Assembly: GCF_018101125.2 (NCBI RefSeq) | Contig: NZ_JAELVF020000001.1 | Location: forward strand, 4,804,366 to 4,868,365 | Direction of reading: 5' to 3' | Length of the DNA stretch: 64,000 nucleotides | DNA from: Streptomyces tardus | GTDB taxonomy: Bacteria > Actinomycetota > Actinomycetes > Streptomycetales > Streptomycetaceae | In this document: piece by piece, positions 38,757-48,521 of the stretch | How the letters are laid out: each line of letters begins with the position of its first letter | Position numbering within the stretch: position 1 is the first letter of the stretch | Made by a program: the position numbers and the translations under genes | Notes under the pieces: model-generated | Database searches by the model: none | Told to the model about the DNA's origin: nothing | The model's input: only the letters and a program-made list of their open reading frames with translations

Positions 38757-40907
38757 GTGAGCAGCGGAGACGGGGATCGCGAGGGGGCGGCGGCCGAGAG
38801 CGGCCCCCCGGAGCAGCTTGCGCTGATCCGGGAGACGGTGCGCGAGCGCAAGAAGCTGCCGAAGGCCAAGCCCCGCACCTGGCGCGGCGCGGCGACGGCG
38901 GAGTCTCTGCCTGTCGCGCGGGTGCTGGTCGACAAGGGTCTGGTGCATCTGGACCGCTACTTCGACTACGCGGTGCCGGCGGCGCTGGACGCCGAGGCAC
39001 AGCCGGGCGTGCGCGTACGGGTGCGGTTCGGTGCGGGGGAGCGGGACGGCCGGCGCGAGGGCGGGCGGCTGATCAACGGATTCGTCGTCGAGCGGGTGGA
39101 GCACAGCGAGTTCCCCGGCGTGCTGGCGCCGATCGCCCAAGTCCTCTCCGCCGAGCCGGTGTTGACGCCCGAGCTGCTGGAGCTGTGCCGTGCCGTGGCC
39201 GACCGGTACGCCGGCGCCCTCGCCGACGTCGTACAGCTGGCGGTGCCGCCGAGGGTGGCGCGGGCGGAGAAGGGCGGCGGCGGGCAGTCGCCGGAGCCGC
39301 CCGCCCCGCCGGAGCCGGGCGGCTGGCAGCGCTACGGCCAGGGCGCGGAATTCCTCGCGGCGCTCGCCGCGGGGGGCGCCCCGAGAGCGGTGTGGAGCGC
39401 GCTGCCCGGCCCCCAGTGGCCGCAGGAGCTGGCCCGGGCGATCGCGGCAGCGCTGGCGTCCGGGCGCGGCGCCCTGGCGGTGCTGCCGGACGGGCGGACG
39501 GCCGCGCGGGTGGACCGCGCGCTGACGGAGCTGGTCGGTCCCGGCCACCATGTGCTGCTCACCGCCGACGCCGGCAGTGAGAGCCGCTACCGTCGCTGGC
39601 TGGCGGTCAAACGCGGCGCCGTGCGCGCGGTGGTCGGCACCCGGGCGGCGATGTTCGCCCCGGTCGCCGACCTCGGCCTCGCCGCGATCTGGGACGACGC
39701 CGACGCCGCGCACAGCGACGACCACGCCCCCCAACCGCACGCCAGGGACGTACTGCTGCTGCGCGCCGCCCACGAGAACGCGGGGCTGCTCCTCGGCGGC
39801 CACCAACGTTCCGTGGAGGGCGCGCAGTTGGTCGAGACCGGCTGGGCGGCGGAGCTCGCCGCGCCCCGCGAGACGGTGCGGGCGCAGGCGCCCCGGATGC
39901 GTACGGTCGGGGACCGGGAGGAGGCCAGGGACGTCGCCGCGCGCACCGCCCGACTGCCCTCGCTCGCCTGGGAGGTGGCCCGGGAGGCGCTCGCGCTCGG
40001 CCCGGTGCTGGTCCAGGTGCCGCGCCGCGGGTACGTGCCCCGGCTGGCCTGCGCGCGGTGCCGGGAGCCGGCACGCTGCGTGCACTGCCGGGGCCCGCTG
40101 ATGGCGGGCGAGGCGGACGGCGCGCCGAGCTGCTCCTGGTGCGGTCTGGACGCCGCGGGCCGGCAGTGCCCGGTGTGCGGCGGCGTCCGGCTGCGGGCCA
40201 GCGTGGTCGGTGCGCGGCGCACGGCGGAGGAGCTCGGCCGGGCGTTCCCGAGTGTGCAGGTGCGCACTTCGGGGCGCGACCATGTGCTCGACACCGTGCC
40301 GGACCGGCCGGCGCTGGTGGTGAGCACGCCCGGTGCGGAGCCGGTGGCCGAGGGCCCCGGGTATGCGGCGGCGCTGCTGCTGGACGGCTGGGCGCTGCTC
40401 TCCAGGCCCGACCTGCGGGCGGCCGAGGAGGCGTTGCGCCGCTGGTTGACGGCGGCGGCGCTGGTGCGGCCCGGCGGGGAGGGTGGCACCGTGGTCGCGC
40501 TCGCGGAGCCGTCGCTGCGTCCGGTGCAGGCCCTGCTGCGGTGGGCGCCGGAGTGGCTGGCCGCAGCGGAGCTCTCGGACCGGGCGGAGCTCGGCTATCC
40601 GCCGGTCTCCCGAATGGCCGCGCTGAGCGGACCGCCCGCAGCCGTACGGGAGTTGCTGGCGCGCACGGAGCTGCCCGAGGAGGCGGAAGTGCTGGGCCCG
40701 GTGGAGCTGCCTGTGATCGAGCCGGGGCGTCCGCGCCGGGTCGGGGACCCGCCGGTCGGTGAGAAGTGGGAGCGCGCGCTCGTCCGGGTGCCGCCGGGCA
40801 GGGGGGCCGCGCTGGCTCTGGCGCTGCGCACCGCCCAGGCGGCGCGGCTGGCCAAGCGGGAGGGGCCGCCGGTGCGTATCCGGGTCGACCCGCCCGACAT
40901 CGGGTGA
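38757..40907 (+). CDS. priA: PriA-like primosomal protein, helicase motifs degenerate
   Basis: The 716-aa product (GTG 38757; no strong ribosome site, so the start is uncertain) has the PriA N-terminal 3' DNA-binding domain. It also has the eight zinc cysteines (CARCREPARCVHC, CSWCGLDAAGRQCPVC) and the C-terminal domain. The helicase Walker A motif (normally GVTGSGKTE) is absent: the expected site reads ALPGPQWPQE. The DEEH box reads DDADAAH. Actinobacterial PriA is known to be degenerate like this, so it probably acts as a primosome scaffold rather than an ATP-driven helicase. It lies between metK and fmt, as usual. Confidence 0.93.
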   Translation: MSSGDGDREGAAAESGPPEQLALIRETVRERKKLPKAKPRTWRGAATAESLPVARVLVDKGLVHLDRYFDYAVPAALDAEAQPGVRVRVRFGAGERDGRREGGRLINGFVVERVEHSEFPGVLAPIAQVLSAEPVLTPELLELCRAVADRYAGALADVVQLAVPPRVARAEKGGGGQSPEPPAPPEPGGWQRYGQGAEFLAALAAGGAPRAVWSALPGPQWPQELARAIAAALASGRGALAVLPDGRTAARVDRALTELVGPGHHVLLTADAGSESRYRRWLAVKRGAVRAVVGTRAAMFAPVADLGLAAIWDDADAAHSDDHAPQPHARDVLLLRAAHENAGLLLGGHQRSVEGAQLVETGWAAELAAPRETVRAQAPRMRTVGDREEARDVAARTARLPSLAWEVAREALALGPVLVQVPRRGYVPRLACARCREPARCVHCRGPLMAGEADGAPSCSWCGLDAAGRQCPVCGGVRLRASVVGARRTAEELGRAFPSVQVRTSGRDHVLDTVPDRPALVVSTPGAEPVAEGPGYAAALLLDGWALLSRPDLRAAEEALRRWLTAAALVRPGGEGGTVVALAEPSLRPVQALLRWAPEWLAAAELSDRAELGYPPVSRMAALSGPPAAVRELLARTELPEEAEVLGPVELPVIEPGRPRRVGDPPVGEKWERALVRVPPGRGAALALALRTAQAARLAKREGPPVRIRVDPPDIG

Positions 40908-40966
40908 AGCGCCCGACGTCGGGTGAAGCGCCCGACGTCGGGTGAACGGGCCGACATCGGGTGAAC
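40891..40966. repeat. Four tandem 19-bp palindromic repeats at the priA 3' end
   Basis: Four units (40891-40909, 40910-40928, 40929-40947, 40948-40966) follow the form CGCCCGACGTCGGGTGAAG. Each is centred on the palindrome CCCGACGTCGGG, or the CCGACATCGG variant. The first unit contains the priA stop codon. Confidence 0.9.
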
Positions 40967-41083
40967 GGGCCCGCCGCGGCGTCGGGTTGACGTGCGGCGG
41001 GTGGGTGTCGTCCGGCCGTGTCGCCCGGTCGGGGCCCGAGCGCGCGTACGGCGGGGGTGGAAGGGAAGGAGGCGCAGCGCGGG

Positions 41084-41590
41084 TCAGCCGTTGCGCGGCC
41101 TCGGTACCACCTGGGAGCGTCCCTCGCCCGGAGTCGACTGGCCGGTCTGCGGCGCGGCGGCCACCGGTCCCGCGGCCTCCGTCGATTCGGCGGGGGCCAC
41201 CGGCCTGCCGGGCGGCCCGGGCGGTGGGTAGGTGGCCCGCTCGGAGCGCCGGGCACCGTAACGCCGGTGCACCGCCTGCTTGGTGACGCCGAGGGCCGAG
41301 CCCACCGAGTCCCACGAGAAGCCGAGCGAACGGTCGAAGTCGACCGCCGCCGTCACCAGGGTCTCGACGTGCTCGCGCAGCTCCTGTGCGAGGGCGACGG
41401 TGGGTGCCGGGGCGCGGCCGTACACGACGAAGCCGGTCGACGGGCTGGTGCGGCGCGGCCGGTAGACGGTGCCGAGCTGGGAGGTGAGGGTGCGCATCGC
41501 CTCCACCTGCCGGCGGACCCGCTCGATGTCCCGTACCAACAGGTGCAGACTTGCGCGTGCCTGGGCGTCGAACGTGGCGTGGTCGGACAT
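41084..41590 (-). CDS. Putative HTH DNA-binding protein
   Basis: The 168-aa product has an N-terminal helical region (about 5-50) and a central helix-turn-helix (about 90-115, FSWDSVGSALGVTKQAVHRRYG), then a Pro/Ala-rich tail. The HTH resembles small actinobacterial proteins of sigma-like or helix-turn-helix type. It is transcribed away from fmt across a 354-nt gap and toward the repeat array after priA. No ligand domain is evident, and the target is unknown. Confidence 0.75.
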   Translation of the reverse strand: MSDHATFDAQARASLHLLVRDIERVRRQVEAMRTLTSQLGTVYRPRRTSPSTGFVVYGRAPAPTVALAQELREHVETLVTAAVDFDRSLGFSWDSVGSALGVTKQAVHRRYGARRSERATYPPPGPPGRPVAPAESTEAAGPVAAAPQTGQSTPGEGRSQVVPRPRNG

Positions 41591-41944
41591 GGACTAGCCT
41601 CTCGGACCTGCGTCGGATGCGGGGCGCTGTCGGCGTCCCGGTGCTGCGTGATGACTGCCCCGTACATGTGCTCCGACGGATCGGTGCGACGGTCGGTGTG
41701 CGGGTGCCAGCGGTGTGCGGTGCTGCGAGTCGGCCCGGTGGTCGAGCCGGGGATGCCGACGGTCAAGGGGACTTGACCGGGAGAACGTCCTGACAAACGC
41801 CTCACTCGGCACACGGTCACGCTCAGGTGGTGCACGGCCTGCCGCGCACCACGTCCGCACCCCTGCACGCCCCCCGGGCGCCGGTGGGCGGGGACCGTAG
41901 ACTGATGCGCCCGCCCGCGCAGTTGGAGAGGTAAAACCGCACCG
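41591..41944. other. 354-nt divergent gap between HTH gene and fmt
   Basis: It should hold the promoters of both genes. GAGAGGCT is a likely ribosome site for the HTH gene and GGAGAGG for fmt, though the latter lies about 13 nt from its ATG. No hairpin or repeat stood out, and no gene is supported. Confidence 0.5.
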
Positions 41945-42877
41945 ATGAGGCTTGTCTTCGCCGGCACCCCCGAGGTCGCCGTACCCGCACTGGACGCACT
42001 GATCGCCTCGGAACGCCACGAGGTGGTCGCGGTGGTGACCAGGCCGGACGCACCGGCGGGCCGGGGCCGTCGGCTGGTGGCGAGCCCGATCGGCGAGCGG
42101 GCGGAGGAAGCCGGTATCGAGGTGCTCAAGCCCCGCCACCCCCGCGAGGAGGAGTTCCAGCAGCGACTGCGCGAACTCTCCCCGGACTGCTGCCCCGTTG
42201 TCGCCTACGGAGCGCTGCTGCCGCGCCCGGTGCTGGACATTCCCGCACACGGCTGGGTCAACCTGCACTTCTCCCTGCTGCCCGCCTGGCGCGGCGCCGC
42301 ACCGGTGCAGCACGCGGTGCTCGCCGGCGACGAGATGACCGGTGCGGCCACCTTCCGCATCGAGGAGTCGCTGGACTCCGGCCCCGTCTACGGAGTCGTC
42401 ACCGAGGAGGTGCGGCGCACCGACACCAGCGGTGACCTGCTCACCCGACTCGCCTTCGCCGGAAGCGGGTTGCTCGCGGCCACCATGGACGGCATCGAGG
42501 ACGGCACGCTGCACCCCGTGCCGCAGGACGAGGGCGGGGTGACCCACGCGCCGAAGATCAGCGTCGAGAACGCCCGGGTCGACTGGAAGGCTCCGGCGCT
42601 GAGAGTGGACCGCGTCGTGCGCGGCTGCTCGCCCGCTCCCGGCGCCTGGACGCGGTTCGGCGGCGATCGGCTCAAGCTGATCCAGGCCACCCCCGACCCG
42701 GCCGTGACCGGGCTGGCGCCGGGCGAGCTGGCGGTCGGCAAACACACGGTGCACGTGGGTACCGGATCGCACGCGGTGGAGCTGCTGTGGGTCCAGCCCC
42801 AGGGCAAGCGGCCGATGAAGGCCGCCGACTGGGCGCGCGGCGCGCGGTTGGCCTCCGGCAGCACCCTGGGCGACTGA
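41945..42877 (+). CDS. fmt: Methionyl-tRNA formyltransferase
   Basis: The 310-aa product has the formyltransferase domain with GTPEVAVPAL, the catalytic NLHFSLLPAWRGAAP (Asn, His, Ser) and Asp in SLDSGPV, plus the C-terminal OB domain (from about 205). It formylates initiator Met-tRNA. rsmB and rpe follow on the same strand. Confidence 0.96.
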   Translation: MRLVFAGTPEVAVPALDALIASERHEVVAVVTRPDAPAGRGRRLVASPIGERAEEAGIEVLKPRHPREEEFQQRLRELSPDCCPVVAYGALLPRPVLDIPAHGWVNLHFSLLPAWRGAAPVQHAVLAGDEMTGAATFRIEESLDSGPVYGVVTEEVRRTDTSGDLLTRLAFAGSGLLAATMDGIEDGTLHPVPQDEGGVTHAPKISVENARVDWKAPALRVDRVVRGCSPAPGAWTRFGGDRLKLIQATPDPAVTGLAPGELAVGKHTVHVGTGSHAVELLWVQPQGKRPMKAADWARGARLASGSTLGD

Positions 42878-42886
42878 CCGCCCGCA

Positions 42887-42935
42887 CCGCCCCGACCGAC
42901 CGCGCACCGCCCGCCTCCGCCCCGACCGACCGCGC
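42887..42935. repeat. Duplicated 19-bp sequence between fmt and rsmB
   Basis: CCGCCCCGACCGACCGCGC occurs twice, at 42887-42905 and 42917-42935 (30-nt period). Its role is unknown; it may be a local slippage product. Confidence 0.7.
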
Positions 42936-43111
42936 GTTCCTGCACCGCCGCAACCCGCCTGCTGGGCCGCCGCACCCCGGCCGCGCTCCGCCGCCGCGGT
43001 GCGGGTGGGCGCGTGCCCCGCTTCCCGGCCGGCGACCGCGGGGTACCCGCCCGGCGGCGCGGCGTACGCTGAACGCGTTCGCACCGACCCACGCTCCGGA
43101 GCACCTTTCCC

Positions 43112-44539
43112 TTGACCGACCAGTCATCCCGCCGCCACCGCAAGCCCTACCGCCGTCCGCAGCGGGACCCCGTGCGCATCCTCGCCTTCGAGGCGCTGAG
43201 GGCGGTGGACGAGCGGGACGCGTACGCCAACCTCGTGCTGCCGCCGCTGCTGCGGAAGGCGCGCCAGGCGCCGCCGGGCCCGGACGGTTCGGCCTTCGAC
43301 AGCAGGGACGCGGCGCTCGCCACCGAGCTGGTCTACGGCACCCTGCGCAGGCAGGGCACCTACGACGCGATCATCGGCCAGTGCGTGGACCGCCCGCTGC
43401 GCGAGGTGGACCCGCCGGTGCTCGATGTGCTGTCCCTGGGCGTGCACCAGGTGCTGGGCACTCGGATTCCGCCGCACGCCGCGGTGAGTTCGACCGTGGA
43501 GCTGGCGCGCTGCGTGCTGGGCGACGGGCGGGCGAAGTTCGTCAACGCCGTGCTGCGCCGGGTCACCGCGCACGATCTGGACGGCTGGCTGGAGCGTGTC
43601 GCCCCGCCCTACGACGAGGACCCCGAGGACCACCTCGGCCTCGTCCACGCCCATCCGCGCTGGATCGTCTCCGCCCTCTGGGACGCACTCGGTGGCGGTC
43701 GCTCCGGAGTCGAGGAGCTGCTGGAGGCGGACAACACCCGCCCCGCAGTCACCCTGGTCGCCCGTCCCGGGCGCTCCACCGCCGCGGAGCTGCTGGAGCA
43801 GCCGGACGCCGAGCCCGGACTCTGGTCGCCGTACGCGGTGCGCCTTTCCGAGGGCGGGGAACCGGGAGCGATCCCCGCGGTGGCCGAGGGACGCGCCGGA
43901 GTCCAGGACGAGGGCAGTCAGCTCGTGGCGCTGGCGCTCGCGGCGGCCCCGCTGGAAGGTCCCGACCGCCGTTGGCTGGACGGCTGCGCAGGACCGGGCG
44001 GGAAGGCGGCGCTGCTGGCGGCGCTCGCCGCGGAGCGCGGTGCGGCGCTGCTGGCCGCCGAGAAGCAGCCGCACCGTGCCGGCCTGGTGGCCCGGTCGCT
44101 GGCCGGCAGCCCGGGCGAGTACGGCGTTGTGACGGTCGACGGCACCCGGCCTGCATGGCGGCCCGGGACCTTCGACCGGGTGCTGGTCGACGTGCCCTGT
44201 ACGGGACTTGGCGCGCTGCGCCGGCGGCCCGAGGCGCGCTGGCGCCGCCGCCCGGAGGATCTGGACGGCTTCGCGCCGCTCCAACGCGGCCTGCTCACCG
44301 AGGCGTTGCGGTCGACCAGGCCCGGCGGCGTGGTCGGCTACGCGACCTGCTCACCGCATCTGGCCGAGACCCGTGCGGTCGTCGACGACGTGCTGAAGAG
44401 CGAGTCCGCGCAGTGGATCGACGCCCGCCCCCTGCTGCCGGGCGTACCGGAGTTGGGCGAGGGGCCGGATGTCCAACTATGGCCGCATCGGCACGGCACC
44501 GACGCGATGTATCTGGCCCTGCTGCGTCGCACCGGTTGA
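43112..44539 (+). CDS. rsmB: 16S rRNA (cytosine-C5) methyltransferase RsmB/NOP family
   Basis: The 475-aa product starts at a TTG. It has an N-terminal NusB-like RNA-binding domain (about 20-165) and a SAM-dependent methyltransferase domain. The SAM motif is DGCAGPGGK. The catalytic cysteines are in DVPCTGLGALRRRPE and YATCSPHLAET. It should methylate C967-equivalent of 16S rRNA. It lies between fmt and rpe, the conserved actinobacterial order. Confidence 0.94.
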   Translation: MTDQSSRRHRKPYRRPQRDPVRILAFEALRAVDERDAYANLVLPPLLRKARQAPPGPDGSAFDSRDAALATELVYGTLRRQGTYDAIIGQCVDRPLREVDPPVLDVLSLGVHQVLGTRIPPHAAVSSTVELARCVLGDGRAKFVNAVLRRVTAHDLDGWLERVAPPYDEDPEDHLGLVHAHPRWIVSALWDALGGGRSGVEELLEADNTRPAVTLVARPGRSTAAELLEQPDAEPGLWSPYAVRLSEGGEPGAIPAVAEGRAGVQDEGSQLVALALAAAPLEGPDRRWLDGCAGPGGKAALLAALAAERGAALLAAEKQPHRAGLVARSLAGSPGEYGVVTVDGTRPAWRPGTFDRVLVDVPCTGLGALRRRPEARWRRRPEDLDGFAPLQRGLLTEALRSTRPGGVVGYATCSPHLAETRAVVDDVLKSESAQWIDARPLLPGVPELGEGPDVQLWPHRHGTDAMYLALLRRTG

Positions 44540-44572
44540 GGGGCAGCGCCCGTCAAGGGACATACTGGAGCC

Positions 44573-45256
44573 ATGGTTCAGATCAATCCCAGCATTCTCT
44601 CGGCCGACTTCGCCCGGCTCGCACAGGACGCGGAGCGGGTCGCAGGCCAGGACGGCGCCGACTGGCTCCACGTCGATGTGATGGACAACCACTTCGTACC
44701 CAACCTCACCATCGGTCTGCCGGTGGTCGAGTCGTTGAGCAGGGCGACGGCCACCCCGCTGGACTGTCATCTGATGATCGAGGAGCCGGACCGCTGGGCG
44801 CCGCAGTACGTCGAGGCGGGAGCCGGGTCGGTCACCTTCCACGCGGAGGCTGCCGCTGCTCCGGTGCGCCTGGCCCGCGAGATCAAGGCCAAGGGCGCCC
44901 GCGCGGCGATGGCGCTGAAGCCGGCGACGCCGATCGAGCCGTACGAGGACCTGCTGCCCGAGCTGGACATGCTGCTGGTGATGACGGTGGAGCCGGGCTT
45001 CGGCGGTCAGGCGTTCCTGGACATCATGCTGCCCAAGATCCGCCGCACCCGTCAGCTGATCGAGAAGCACGGTCTGGAGATGTGGCTCCAGGTCGACGGA
45101 GGGGTCTCCGCCGAGACGATCGAGCGCTGCGCGGAGGCCGGCGCGGACGTCTTCGTGGCCGGTAACGCGGTGTACGGCACCGACGACCCGGCCGCCGCGG
45201 TGCGCATGCTGCGGCAGCAGGCCGAGGAGGCCGGGGTGCGTGCCTGCCGGCACTGA
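44573..45256 (+). CDS. rpe: Ribulose-phosphate 3-epimerase
   Basis: The 227-aa TIM barrel has the metal and catalytic residues in HVDVMDNHFVPN, DCHLMIE and VDGGVSAETI. It interconverts ribulose 5-phosphate and xylulose 5-phosphate. It begins 33 nt after rsmB. A 258-nt gap without clear features separates it from the SorC regulator. Confidence 0.96.
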   Translation: MVQINPSILSADFARLAQDAERVAGQDGADWLHVDVMDNHFVPNLTIGLPVVESLSRATATPLDCHLMIEEPDRWAPQYVEAGAGSVTFHAEAAAAPVRLAREIKAKGARAAMALKPATPIEPYEDLLPELDMLLVMTVEPGFGGQAFLDIMLPKIRRTRQLIEKHGLEMWLQVDGGVSAETIERCAEAGADVFVAGNAVYGTDDPAAAVRMLRQQAEEAGVRACRH

Positions 45257-45514
45257 ACCGCCCCCGCACCGACCCTTCGCGCAGGCCGTGCGCGCGGGAA
45301 CCGGTGTCGGCGCCGCAGGTCCGGGCCGAGGGCCGGGGCCCGCGCCCGCGGGCACCTCGCACCCGCGCGAGCCGCGCAGTTGCGGAAGCCGATACGCGCC
45401 ACCGTCGCCCACCGGCGGGGCACCCGGCCGGTACTGATCATGGTCCCGGCGAATCTGCGAGGATACGTCCGTGCGTTGACGCGCGAGGGCGGCTAACAGC
45501 GAGGTGAGTTGCAG

Positions 45515-46531
45515 GTGTCGACGGGTCGGGCGGCGACGAGGATGGGGCCCGCGGAACTGATGCAGGCGGCGGCGATGGCGCGGCGCTTCTATCTGGAGGG
45601 CAAGTCCAAGATCCAGATCGCGGACGAGTTCGGGGTGAGCCGTTTCAAGGTCGCCCGCGTGCTGGAGACGGCACTCGAACGCGATCTGATCCGTATCGAG
45701 ATCCGAGTGCCGGCCGAGCTGGACGCCGACCGCTCGGACGCGCTGCGCGCCCGCTACGGGCTGCGGCACGCGGTCGTCGTCGAGGCGCCCGCCGAGGCCG
45801 CCGAGGACGCGGCCGACCCGGAGAACCTCGGGGAGGTCGCCGCCGACCTGCTCGGCGAGCTGGTCACCGAGGGCGATGTGCTGGGGCTGGCCTGGGGGCG
45901 TTCGACGATCCACATGGCCACCGCGCTGCGCCGGCTGCCGCCCTGCACCGTTGTCCAGCTCACGGGCGTGTACGACGCGGGCACCGCCGACCGCGGTTCG
46001 GTCGAGGCGGTCCGCCGTGCGGCCGAGGTCGCCGGGGGAGAGGCACACCCGATCTACGCGCCGATGCTGCTGCCGGACCCGGCGACGGCCGAGGCGCTGC
46101 GTCACCAGACCGGTATCGCCGCCGCCTTCGAGTACTTCGACAAGGTGACGGTGGCGGCGGTCTCCATCGGCTCCTGGGAGCCGGGCGTCTCCACCGTGCA
46201 CGACATGCTCTCGGAGCAGGAGCGGGCGCACTACGCCTCGCTCGGTGTCGCCGCGGAGATGTCCGCGCACCTCTTCGACGCCGAGGGGCGCCGGATCGGG
46301 CGGGACCTGGGAGAGCGCTGCATCACCGTGGAGGCCGACCGGCTGCGCCGGGTGCCGGAGGTGGTGGCGATCGCCGGCGGCGGGCGGAAGGCCGAGGCGA
46401 TCAACGCCGTGCTGCGCTCGGGCCTGGTGACCAGCCTGGTCACCGACACCGCGGCGGCCGACCGGCTGCTCAAGGAGCTCAGGCCCGGCCCGCACCCGGC
46501 GCGCGAGCGCACCGACCCCGACGCCGCGTAG
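45515..46531 (+). CDS. SorC/DeoR-family sugar-binding transcriptional regulator
   Basis: GTG 45515 after GAGGTGAG gives 338 aa; a TTG 6 nt upstream is an alternative start. An N-terminal HTH (about 25-55, KSKIQIADEFGVSRFKVARVLE) precedes a sugar-binding SorC domain (LGLAWGRSTIHMATAL, IAGGGRKAEAINAVLRSGLVTSLVTD). Such proteins sense phosphorylated sugars. Being next to rpe hints at a pentose phosphate ligand, but this is only inferred from location. Confidence 0.88.
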   Translation: MSTGRAATRMGPAELMQAAAMARRFYLEGKSKIQIADEFGVSRFKVARVLETALERDLIRIEIRVPAELDADRSDALRARYGLRHAVVVEAPAEAAEDAADPENLGEVAADLLGELVTEGDVLGLAWGRSTIHMATALRRLPPCTVVQLTGVYDAGTADRGSVEAVRRAAEVAGGEAHPIYAPMLLPDPATAEALRHQTGIAAAFEYFDKVTVAAVSIGSWEPGVSTVHDMLSEQERAHYASLGVAAEMSAHLFDAEGRRIGRDLGERCITVEADRLRRVPEVVAIAGGGRKAEAINAVLRSGLVTSLVTDTAAADRLLKELRPGPHPARERTDPDAA

Positions 46532-46651
46532 CCGCCCCGGCCCCGCGTCCTGTCGCGCGCCGTCCTGCCCCGGCTGCCCCGCGAGTGCCGCGAGACGGAC
46601 CGCTCCCAGCAGATGCCCGGGGGCCGCCCGGGCCGGTCGGGGCGGCGGGCG

Positions 46652-48445
46652 TCAGAAGCAGTCGTCGGGGAGGTCGACGGCCGTCCGGTCCAGGCTCTCC
46701 AGCAGGTCGAACTGGGCTCGTGCGCGGGGCAGTTCGTGCCGGAAGAAGAACCGGCAGGCGCCCCGCTTGCCGTCGTGGAAGGCGCTGCCGTGCCCCTCGG
46801 CGGCCAGCAGCTGCTCCAGCCACATCCAGGCCACCACCACATGCCCCACGGCCTCGAGATAGACCGTGGCGTTGGCCAGTGCGGTCGCCGGATCGCCGTC
46901 GGCCCACAGCCGTGCTGTCACCCCGAGGGTGCGTGCGACGCATCCGTCCAGCTCCCGGGCGTACCCGGCCGCCGCGCCGCCTGCGTGGTGCGCGCGGGCT
47001 GTCGTCGCGGTGATCCGCTCGGCCAGCAGCCGCAGTCCGGCGCCGCCGTCCATGATCGCCTTGCGGCCCAGCAGGTCCAGGCCGTGGATGCCGTGGGTGC
47101 CCTCGTGGATCGGGTTGAGCCGGTTGTCGCGGTAGAACTGCTCGACCGGGTATTCGCGGGTGTAGCCGTACCCGCCGTGCACCTGGATGGCGAGGCTGTT
47201 GGCCTCCAGCCCGTACTGGCTCGGCCAGCTCTTGGCGATCGGGGTCAGCACGTCCAGCAGGGTCTTCGCACTGTCCCGGTCCTCGGCGTCCTCGGCCGTC
47301 CGCTGCTCATCGACCAGACGCCCGCAGTAGAGCGTGAGCGCCAACGCGCCCTCGACGTAGGACTTCTGGGCGAGCAGCATCCGCCGTACGTCGGCGTGGT
47401 CGATGATCGGCGTCTGCGGGGACCGGGGGTCCCTGACGCCGAGCCGACGGCCCTGCGGCCGGTTGCGGGCGTAGTCCAGCGCGTGCAGATAGCCGGTGTA
47501 CCCGAGAGCGGCGGCGCCGAGACCGACACCGATGCGGGCCTCGTTCATCATGTGGAACATGTACGACAGCCCGCGGTGCGGCTCCCCGACCAGCTCCCCG
47601 AGGGCGCCGGGCGCGCCCTGGGGCGTGTGGGCGCCCTCGCCGAAGTTGAGCAGGGTGTTGGTGGTGCCCCGGTAGCCCATCTTGTGGTTGAGTCCGGCGA
47701 GCACCACGTCGTTGCGCTCGCCGAGCGAACCGTCCGCGCGCACCAGGTGCTTGGGCACGATGAACAGCGACAGCCCCTTCACGCCGGGCGGGCCGCCGGG
47801 GATGCGGGCGAGAACCAGGTGGACGATGTTCTCCGAGAGCTCGTGGTCGCCTCCGGAGATCCACATCTTGTTGCCGAACAGTCGGTAGCCGCCGTCGGGC
47901 AGGGGCTCCGCCCGGGTGGTGACGTCGGCGAGCGAGGAGCCGGCGTGCGGCTCGGACAGGCACATCGTGCCGAAGAAACGCCCCTCGACCATCGGCCGGA
48001 CGTAGGTCCCGATCTGCTCCGGACTCCCGTGCGCGAGCAGCAGGTTGGCGTTGCCCATGGTCAGGAAGGGGTACGCGCTGGTGCCCACGTTCGCGGCCTG
48101 GAACCAGGCGAAGCAGGCGTTGGCCACGACGTTCGGCAGCTGCCCGCCGCCGACCGAGGCGTCCATGGTGGCGCCGGTCAGTCCCGAGCGGCCGAACGCC
48201 CGCAGTGCGTCGGCGACTTCGGGCACGGTGTGCACGCGCTCGCCGTCGAACGTCGGTTCCTGGTCGTCCGCCTTCCGGTTGTGCGGCGCGAAACGTTCCT
48301 CCGCCAGCCGGGCGCTCAGGTCGAGCACGGCGTCGAAGGTCTCGCGCGAGTGCTCGGCGTACCGGGTGCGAGAGGTCAGCTCGGTCACCCGGAGCCAGTC
48401 GTGGAGCAGGAAGTCGAGGTCGCGGCGGGACAGGAGCAGGGACAT
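46652..48445 (-). CDS. Long-type acyl-CoA dehydrogenase
   Basis: ATG 48445 follows GGAGAG and gives 597 aa. The FAD-binding and acyl-CoA domains contain MCLSEPHAGSSL and WISGGDH. The catalytic base region reads NPIHEGTHGIHGLDLLGRK and follows QVHGGYGYTREYPVEQFYRD. The extra C-terminal helical domain (about 465-597) marks the DmdC/AidB-like long ACAD group. Substrate is not predictable; a branched or medium acyl-CoA or 3-methylthiopropionyl-CoA is possible. A palindromic candidate operator lies 76 nt upstream. Confidence 0.92.
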   Translation of the reverse strand: MSLLLSRRDLDFLLHDWLRVTELTSRTRYAEHSRETFDAVLDLSARLAEERFAPHNRKADDQEPTFDGERVHTVPEVADALRAFGRSGLTGATMDASVGGGQLPNVVANACFAWFQAANVGTSAYPFLTMGNANLLLAHGSPEQIGTYVRPMVEGRFFGTMCLSEPHAGSSLADVTTRAEPLPDGGYRLFGNKMWISGGDHELSENIVHLVLARIPGGPPGVKGLSLFIVPKHLVRADGSLGERNDVVLAGLNHKMGYRGTTNTLLNFGEGAHTPQGAPGALGELVGEPHRGLSYMFHMMNEARIGVGLGAAALGYTGYLHALDYARNRPQGRRLGVRDPRSPQTPIIDHADVRRMLLAQKSYVEGALALTLYCGRLVDEQRTAEDAEDRDSAKTLLDVLTPIAKSWPSQYGLEANSLAIQVHGGYGYTREYPVEQFYRDNRLNPIHEGTHGIHGLDLLGRKAIMDGGAGLRLLAERITATTARAHHAGGAAAGYARELDGCVARTLGVTARLWADGDPATALANATVYLEAVGHVVVAWMWLEQLLAAEGHGSAFHDGKRGACRFFFRHELPRARAQFDLLESLDRTAVDLPDDCF

Positions 48446-48521
48446 GCGCACTCTCCACGGGCTGGGCGGTGGCGGCGCACGGACGGACGCGCACCGGTCT
48501 GCGGTACTGGCGGCGCTCATG

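Noticed and set aside
41551..41793. Small plus-strand frame opposite the HTH gene start region
   Set aside because: No ribosome site, mixed composition, and it overlaps the divergent promoter region.
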